5,779 nucleotides of DNA from an uncultured Streptomyces sp. Lineage in GTDB: Bacteria; Actinomycetota; Actinomycetes; Streptomycetales; Streptomycetaceae. The notes beneath the pieces are model-generated. The model ran no database searches, was not told the DNA's origin, and saw nothing but the letters and a program-made list of their open reading frames with translations. Made by a program: the position numbers and the translations under genes. The DNA is taken from NCBI GenBank assembly GCA_946480485.1, contig CAMLJW010000349.1:1-5779 (forward strand), read 5' to 3'. Below, piece by piece: positions 1-3,273 of the stretch; position 1 is the stretch's first letter, and every line of letters starts with the position of its first letter.

Positions 1-260
1 GTCATCGGCTGTCCGGTGCGGAGCACCAGCATCATCTCGTCGAACAGGCGCTGGACGAGGGCGACTTCTCTCGCGTCGCCGACCGCGCTGATCTCATTGC
101 CCCGGACATGGATGTCGGCCGCCGGGAAGGCCTTCTCGATGACGCGTAGCAGGGCGTCTCCAGACCCCAGCACGGTCACCATGGGGTGCTTGGGCGGGAC
201 GGTGAACTGCGCTTTCGCGGTTCCCTGGACAGGACCTTGCGCTGTGGGTGTGTCAGTCAT
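1..260 (-). CDS. phoH: PhoH-family ATPase, N-terminal part (truncated by window edge)
   Basis: This is the first 86 codons of a gene that continues past position 1. Translating the minus strand from the ATG at 260-258 gives a short variable leader (MTDTPTAQGPVQ), then AQFTVPPKHPMVTVLGSGDA (residues 17-36), the IEKAFPAADIHVRGNEISAV stretch (41-60) and an LVQRLFDEMM helix (68-77). I recognise this as the KH-like N-terminal domain of PhoH/YbeZ-type proteins of actinobacteria. The P-loop ATPase domain that defines the family should follow but is outside the window. PhoH proteins are cytoplasmic ATPases linked to RNA metabolism, and the gene is often followed by ybeY (rRNA maturation); neither point can be tested here. 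No good Shine-Dalgarno sequence sits at normal distance: a GGAGG-like stretch (285-293) is 24 nt from the ATG, with no start codon closer to it. Half of the first 16 codons end in A or T, unlike the neighbouring genes. Family call is confident; exact role is not. Confidence 0.85.
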   Translation of the reverse strand, partial: MTDTPTAQGPVQGTAKAQFTVPPKHPMVTVLGSGDALLRVIEKAFPAADIHVRGNEISAVGDAREVALVQRLFDEMMLVLRTGQPM

Positions 261-472
261 GGGCCGGCTCTGTAGGCCTTGCTCGTCCTCCTCGTCGCGG
301 GGCGCTACCCAAAGGGCTGCCTTGCACTCCAAGGGTACGTCGGAGCACTGACATCGCCGAAGGTGTTTTCGTGCAGCCGTGCAGCCGTTCCCCGGGAGAC
401 CCCCCTTTCACTGTGCCCCCTTCCCCCTGTCCCCGTCACCGCTCACCCTGTCATCGCTCGACGCGCCATCGC
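261..472. other. Intergenic spacer between kinase and phoH
   Basis: This 212-bp gap holds no gene I can support in the annotated reading. Read on the minus strand it contains, in order, the 15-bp repeat at the kinase 3' end, a G-rich tract, an 8-bp unit repeated twice in tandem (370-385, CGTGCAGC on the plus strand) and a GAGGAGG-like purine stretch (285-293). It is long enough to hold the phoH promoter and 5' leader, but I found no clear -35/-10 pair and no hairpin followed by a U-run. If the alternative kinase frame described in the findings is real, coding would extend to 408. Confidence 0.6.
400..434 (-). other. G-rich tract with four G-runs (possible long-loop G-quadruplex)
   Basis: On the minus (transcribed-sense) strand there are four G-runs of 4, 5, 5 and 6 G's, separated by 3, 2 and 10 nt. 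The first three fit a canonical quadruplex spacing. The last loop (406-415) is longer than the usual 7-nt limit, so folding is uncertain. The tract lies 140-174 nt upstream of the phoH start codon, between the kinase stop and phoH. Functional role is inference; in a genome this GC-rich some G-runs arise by chance. Confidence 0.35.
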
Positions 473-481
473 TCACGCCGA
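437..481 (-). repeat. Three tandem copies of a 15-bp imperfect repeat at the kinase 3' end
   Basis: On the plus strand the 9-mer CA(C/T)CGCTC(A/G) occurs at 437-445, 452-460 and 467-475, exactly 15 bp apart; the six bases between copies are diverged. The kinase stop codon (475-473) falls inside the copy transcribed first. The period equals five codons. In the reading frame one base back from the kinase frame the copies encode VSDGA, SSDDR and VSGDG, which is why I discuss a frame conflict in the findings. Confidence 0.6.
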
Positions 482-1585
482 CCTGCGGAATCCAATCGTC
501 GGTACCGCCCGCCTCCTCGGCCATGGCCTCGCCGTCCCCTCCGGGAGGAGTCGCTCCAGGAAGGCGTACCGCCGTAGCGCCGCCGGGTCCTGGTCCTCGT
601 ACGACTGGACGCGGCGCCACCAGGCGGCGATCTCGGACCAGTCGGGGGCGGAGAGGGAGCCGCCGAACTCCTGGACCGAGAGGGCTGCCGTCAGGCCCGC
701 GAAGGCGAGGCGGTCGGCAAGGGGCCAGGCGGCCAGGGTGCCGGTGACGAAGCCGGCCACGAAGACGTCGCCGGCGCCGGTGGGGTCGAGGGCCTGGACG
801 GCGATGGCCGGGACGTCGGCGGTCTCGCCGCTGCGTCCGTCCACGGCGTACGCGCCCTCCGCGCCGAGGGTGACGACGGCGAGCGGTACGTGGTCGGTGA
901 GCGCGCGGGCGGCGGCCCGGGGGCAGGAGGTGCCCGTGTAGCGCATGGCCTCCTCGGCATTCGGCAGGAACGCCTCGCACTGCTCGAGGTCGGGGAGGCC
1001 GGCGAGATCCCAGCGGCCGGTGTCGTCCCAGCCGACGTCGGCGAAGATCCGGGCGCCCTTGCCCGCGGCCTGGGCGATCCACGGCGCGCGTGTGCCGGGG
1101 GTCAGCGCGGCGATGGCGGCCCGCGCGCGGGGCGGGCAGTCGGGTGCCGGTTCCTCCGGGGGTGGCTCGTGGCCGTGGCTGACCATGGTGCGTTCGCCCT
1201 CGTACGCCATGGAGACGGTGACGGGGGAGTGCCAGTCGGGCACCGTGCGTGAGGCCGACAGGTCGATGCGCTCGCCCTGTTCGAGGGCGTCCCAGCAGTA
1301 CTCCCCGTAGTGGTCGTCCCCGAAGGCTGCCGCCAGTGACGTACGCAGGCCGAGGCGGGCCAGCGCGGTGGCCATGTTGGCGACACCGCCCGGGCTCGAT
1401 CCCATCCCCCGTGCCCAGGACTCGGTCCCGCGCACCGGGGCGGAGTCGAGCCCGGTGAAGATGATGTCGAGGAAGACGGTGCCGGTGAGGTAGACGTCCC
1501 AGGGCGGGTCGTCAGGGGTGCGCAGCCGGGCGAGCGGATCGACCTGGGCGTGGACGTACGGTCCCTCTCCGTGGGGCGTGGTCAC
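473..1585 (-). CDS. PfkB/ribokinase-family carbohydrate kinase
   Basis: This 370-residue protein is predicted to transfer phosphate from ATP to a sugar or nucleoside in the cytoplasm; the sequence does not reveal the substrate. The N-terminal strand DVYLTGTVFLDIIFTG (30-45) carries an Asp placed like a substrate-binding residue of the fold. The first PfkB signature is the Gly-Gly-rich stretch GGVANMATALARLG (66-79). LPNAEEAM (207-214) and VTLGAEGAY (238-246) match conserved family positions. The second signature DPTGAGDVFVAGF (267-279) holds the anion-hole GAG and the catalytic base D273. Length is slightly above the usual 300-340 because of a hydrophilic N-terminal ~28 residues and an Arg/Pro-rich tail. 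The start is GTG (1585-1583), supported by an AGGGGAG six bases upstream. The gene stands alone, with 217 bp before it and 212 bp after. The last ~20 residues are suspect: another frame reads better there. Ribokinase, adenosine kinase and fructokinase activities all remain possible. Confidence 0.9.
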   Translation of the reverse strand: MTTPHGEGPYVHAQVDPLARLRTPDDPPWDVYLTGTVFLDIIFTGLDSAPVRGTESWARGMGSSPGGVANMATALARLGLRTSLAAAFGDDHYGEYCWDALEQGERIDLSASRTVPDWHSPVTVSMAYEGERTMVSHGHEPPPEEPAPDCPPRARAAIAALTPGTRAPWIAQAAGKGARIFADVGWDDTGRWDLAGLPDLEQCEAFLPNAEEAMRYTGTSCPRAAARALTDHVPLAVVTLGAEGAYAVDGRSGETADVPAIAVQALDPTGAGDVFVAGFVTGTLAAWPLADRLAFAGLTAALSVQEFGGSLSAPDWSEIAAWWRRVQSYEDQDPAALRRYAFLERLLPEGTARPWPRRRAVPTIGFRRSA

Positions 1586-1591
1586 GGTGCG

Positions 1592-1598
1592 CTCCCCT
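1592..1598 (-). promoter_or_regulatory. Ribosome-binding site of the kinase
   Basis: The minus strand reads AGGGGAG here, six bases before a GTG start at 1585-1583. It decides this start over other in-frame codons. It lies three bases downstream of the 7-bp inverted repeat at 1602-1631. Confidence 0.7.
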
Positions 1599-1601
1599 GA
1601 T

Positions 1602-1631
1602 GTGGTGCGGGTTGAGGCCAGTGTGCACCAC
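1602..1631 (-). promoter_or_regulatory. 7-bp inverted repeat just upstream of the kinase ribosome-binding site
   Basis: GTGGTGC (1602-1608) and GCACCAC (1625-1631) are perfect complements separated by 16 nt. In the kinase mRNA leader this could form a stem-loop ending three bases before the AGGGGAG element. In DNA it could instead be a spaced operator for a dimeric repressor, although a 16-nt gap is long for that. The symmetry is seen; function is inference. Confidence 0.4.
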
Positions 1632-1638
1632 GCCCTTG

Positions 1639-1676
1639 GGCGGGCGGCGGCGCTCGGCTTCGCGCCGTCGCCCGTC
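1639..1676. terminator. Long GC-rich hairpin between rnz and the kinase
   Basis: Bases 1639-1653 pair with 1662-1676 around an 8-nt loop. Thirteen of the fifteen positions are Watson-Crick; the other two (1647:1668 and 1640:1675) are G-T. Plus-strand RNA would tolerate them as G-U wobbles, while minus-strand RNA, the sense for all genes here, would have two A-C mismatches and still keep two 6-bp GC blocks. It lies about 130-160 bp after the rnz stop and 54 nt upstream of the kinase start. No U-run follows on the minus strand. It could be a U-less actinobacterial terminator for rnz, an attenuator in the kinase leader, or chance in GC-rich DNA. Confidence 0.35.
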
Positions 1677-1802
1677 GGCGTCAGGCCGTCGCCGGCACCG
1701 TCTGCGCAGGCCCCCTCCCCGCGGGCCTCGCGCGCGCACGCCCTGCGCCCGCCCGCCCGGGTTCGGCTTTGGAAGGTGGCGTGACCGCATCGTAGGGGCC
1801 GA

Positions 1803-2735
1803 TCAGCGACGTTTGGGAACCGGCACCCGCAGCAGATCGTGCGCCACCGTCAACTCCCCTTCGAACCCGGCGGCCCGGGCCTGCCGCTCGAACTCTCCCC
1901 CCAACTCCGTCGGGGATGTGCCCGCGGGCTCGGAGTACCGCTGACTGAAGTGGGTGAGCACGAGATGCCGTACACCGGCGTCCCGAGCGACCCCACCGGC
2001 CTGACCTGCCGTCAAGTGCCCATACTTGACGGCGAGTTCCACGTCCGCGTCGAGGAAGGTCGACTCGATGACGAGCATGTCGCATCCCTCCGCGAGCGCG
2101 TACACGCCCTCGCACAGCCGGCTGTCCATGACGAAGGCGAACCGCTGCCCGCGCCGGATCTCGCTGACATCCTCGAGCGCGACGCCCCCCAGCTCCCCCT
2201 CCCGCTGGATCCGCCCCACGTCCGGCCCCTTGATCCCGTACGAGGCGAGCAGTTCGGGCAGCATCCGCCGCCTGTCGGGTTCGACGAGCCGGTAGCCGTA
2301 CGACTCGACGGGGTGGGAGAGCCGTCGGGCCTCCAGGGAGTACGACTTCGAGGAGGCGAGCACGCCGTCGGCGGCGACCGGGGCTTCGGTCAGCCGGACG
2401 GTCTCGCGGTAGGCGGTCGCGTACCGCAACCGGTCGAAGAAGCGCTGGCCGGACCGCGGAAAGTGGGCGGTGATCTCATGCGGCACACGGTCGAGGTTGA
2501 TCCGCTGGATCACTCCGGCGAGCCCCAGCGAGTGGTCTCCGTGGAAGTGCGTGACACAGATCCGATGCAGGTCGTGGGCCGCGGCCCCGGCACGCAGCAT
2601 CTGCCGCTGCGTACCCTCGCCGGGGTCGAAGAGCAGCCCTTCCCCGTCCCAGCGCAGCAGATAGCCGTTGTGGTTGCGGTGCCGGGTCGGGACCTGGCTG
2701 GCGGTGCCGAGGACCACCAGTTCACGTACGGACAC
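1803..2735 (-). CDS. rnz: Ribonuclease Z (tRNA 3'-processing endonuclease)
   Basis: This 310-residue protein matches the short (ElaC-type) tRNase Z, which cuts precursor tRNAs after the discriminator base to remove 3' trailers in the cytoplasm. The metallo-beta-lactamase features are in order: [10 protein letters not shown] (36-45), the zinc motif THFHGDH (62-68, with H63, H65, D67, H68), [10 protein letters not shown] (140-149, H141), [10 protein letters not shown] (201-210, metal-bridging D204), GHLTAGQAG (239-247) and THFSQRY (261-267, H262). The segment around [14 protein letters not shown] (167-180) corresponds to the flexible arm (exosite) that grips tRNA. Length is typical for the family. 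The usual Asp-Thr after the fourth strand is Asp-Ser here (204-205), probably harmless. The loop after THFSQRY (268-280) looks a little extended. Start is GTG at 2735-2733, with a GGAG nine bases upstream that is partly inside a small hairpin. It follows the HIT gene by 33 bp, so co-transcription is likely. Alternative: an ElaC-like hydrolase with other RNA substrates, less likely. Confidence 0.95.
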   Translation of the reverse strand: MSVRELVVLGTASQVPTRHRNHNGYLLRWDGEGLLFDPGEGTQRQMLRAGAAAHDLHRICVTHFHGDHSLGLAGVIQRINLDRVPHEITAHFPRSGQRFFDRLRYATAYRETVRLTEAPVAADGVLASSKSYSLEARRLSHPVESYGYRLVEPDRRRMLPELLASYGIKGPDVGRIQREGELGGVALEDVSEIRRGQRFAFVMDSRLCEGVYALAEGCDMLVIESTFLDADVELAVKYGHLTAGQAGGVARDAGVRHLVLTHFSQRYSEPAGTSPTELGGEFERQARAAGFEGELTVAHDLLRVPVPKRR

Positions 2736-2744
2736 GTCGAGTTA

Positions 2745-2771
2745 CTCCAGGTTACCCAGTCAACCCGGTTA
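2745..2771 (-). promoter_or_regulatory. Hairpin between HIT stop and rnz start, overlapping the rnz ribosome-binding site
   Basis: Directly after the HIT stop TAA (2771-2769) the minus strand reads CCGGGTT (2768-2762), an 8-nt loop, then AACCTGG (2753-2747). These form seven pairs, one of them G-U. The last two G's are also the first two of the GGAG (2748-2745) that serves the rnz GTG start nine bases later. The gap also carries GGGTAACC twice, 17 bp apart. The layout fits translational coupling: a ribosome finishing HIT would melt the stem and free the rnz site. Pairing is seen; coupling is inference. Confidence 0.45.
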
Positions 2772-3122
2772 CCCCGGGGGCCATTGCATGCCGCGGCCGC
2801 CCAGGACGTGGGCATGCGCGTGGAAGACGGTCTGGCCGGCGCCGCCGCCGGTGTTGAAGACGATGCGGTAGCTGTCGAGCTTGTCGTCGGAGGCGACCTC
2901 GTCGGCCTCGCGCACCACGTCGGCGAGAATCTCCGGTTCGGCGGTGGCGAGCGAGACGGCGTCCGGGTGGTGGGCCTTCGGGATCACCAGGACGTGCGTG
3001 GGCGCCTGCGGGTTGATGTCGCGGAAGGCGACGGTCGTCTCCGTCTCGCGGACGACGGTCGCCGGGATCCTCCCTTTGACGATCTTGCAGAACAGGCAGT
3101 CGTCCTGCGGTTCCCCTGCCAT
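2769..3122 (-). CDS. HIT-family (Hint-type) nucleotide hydrolase
   Basis: This 117-residue protein is a complete histidine-triad protein, cytoplasmic and expected to be a dimer. The family hydrolyses nucleoside phosphoramidates or related AMP-lysine, ADP-ribose or dinucleotide substrates. It opens with DCLFCKIVKGRIP (8-20), whose Cys9-x-x-Cys12 pair is the zinc-binding signature of many bacterial Hint proteins. IPKAHH (47-52) may provide further ligands. The substrate-binding FNTGGGAGQTVFH (89-101) leads into the triad HAHAHVLGGR (101-110), where the middle His103 is the expected nucleophile. It ends in WPPG, the classic Hint C-terminus. The ATG at 3122-3120 has an AGGAGG four bases upstream. 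The stop is TAA, uncommon in such GC-rich genomes. It is preceded by 151 bp after tricorn and followed 33 bp later by rnz. Physiological substrate cannot be told from sequence. Confidence 0.93.
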   Translation of the reverse strand: MAGEPQDDCLFCKIVKGRIPATVVRETETTVAFRDINPQAPTHVLVIPKAHHPDAVSLATAEPEILADVVREADEVASDDKLDSYRIVFNTGGGAGQTVFHAHAHVLGGRGMQWPPG

Positions 3123-3126
3123 GCGG

Positions 3127-3133
3127 CCTCCTC
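3127..3133 (-). promoter_or_regulatory. Ribosome-binding site of the HIT gene
   Basis: The minus strand reads GAGGAGG, ending four bases before the ATG at 3122. It is a strong match to the anti-Shine-Dalgarno sequence, though the spacing is short. It fixes the start; no other in-frame start nearby has similar support. Confidence 0.7.
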
Positions 3134-3178
3134 ACGCCGGTTGATCGTTACGTCGGCATCGTATCGACACGCCGCGTC

Positions 3179-3207
3179 GGGGCGGGGGCGCCGCAGGCGC
3201 CCGCCCC
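3179..3207. terminator. GC-rich hairpin between tricorn and HIT genes
   Basis: Bases 3186-3192 pair with 3196-3202 (seven GC pairs, 3-nt loop). After a 2-nt bulge (3184-3185), bases 3179-3183 pair with 3203-3207 (five more GC pairs). It lies about 70-95 bp past the tricorn stop and 57 bp before the HIT start. No U-run follows on the minus strand, as is common for actinobacterial terminators. It may end or attenuate tricorn transcription. It also lies inside the open frame that continues past the tricorn stop. Confidence 0.45.
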
Positions 3208-3229
3208 CGGCACCCGGCCCCGCTCACCC

Positions 3230-3265
3230 AGCTCGCTCAGCTCACTCAGCTCGCTCAGCTCGCTC
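3230..3265 (-). repeat. Four tandem copies of a 9-bp repeat just past the tricorn stop
   Basis: On the plus strand the unit AGCTCGCTC repeats at 3230, 3239, 3248 and 3257; the second copy has one change (A for G), and a partial AGC follows. On the minus strand the array begins eight bases after the tricorn TGA. The period is three codons, and in the tricorn frame each unit reads Leu-Ser-Glu. A diverged extra copy may precede it at 3221-3229. The repeat is direct, without spacers, so it is a microsatellite-like array rather than CRISPR. Confidence 0.85.
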
Positions 3266-3273
3266 AGCCACTG

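Larger units (their letters stand above)
1586..1802. other. Structured intergenic spacer between rnz and the kinase
   Basis: The spacer is 217 bp of extremely GC-rich sequence. Besides the two hairpins listed separately, it has a 7-bp inverted repeat (1704-1710 with 1742-1748, 31-nt gap) and a 9-bp direct repeat GCCGTCGCC (1664-1672 and 1685-1693). A minus-strand open frame starting at 1790 would cross it into the kinase, but it lacks a ribosome-binding site and is Arg/Pro/Gly-rich, so I treat the spacer as non-coding. No convincing -10/-35 pair was found. Confidence 0.55.

Noticed and set aside
302..332. Candidate phoH promoter (TTGGAG, 18-19 nt spacer, TAGCG-like -10)
   Set aside because: Both hexamers match poorly and equally good pairs occur by chance nearby; a TACCCT at 332-337 has no matching -35.
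1512..1790. 92-codon minus-strand frame filling the rnz-kinase spacer
   Set aside because: No ribosome-binding site, Arg/Pro/Gly-rich throughout, and it overlaps the kinase start region in a different frame.
3158..3163. TACGAT as a -10 element for the HIT gene
   Set aside because: The region 16-18 bp upstream is pure GC hairpin with nothing like TTGACA.
3230..3265. Tandem repeat as a CRISPR array
   Set aside because: Units are 9 bp and contiguous, with no spacers.
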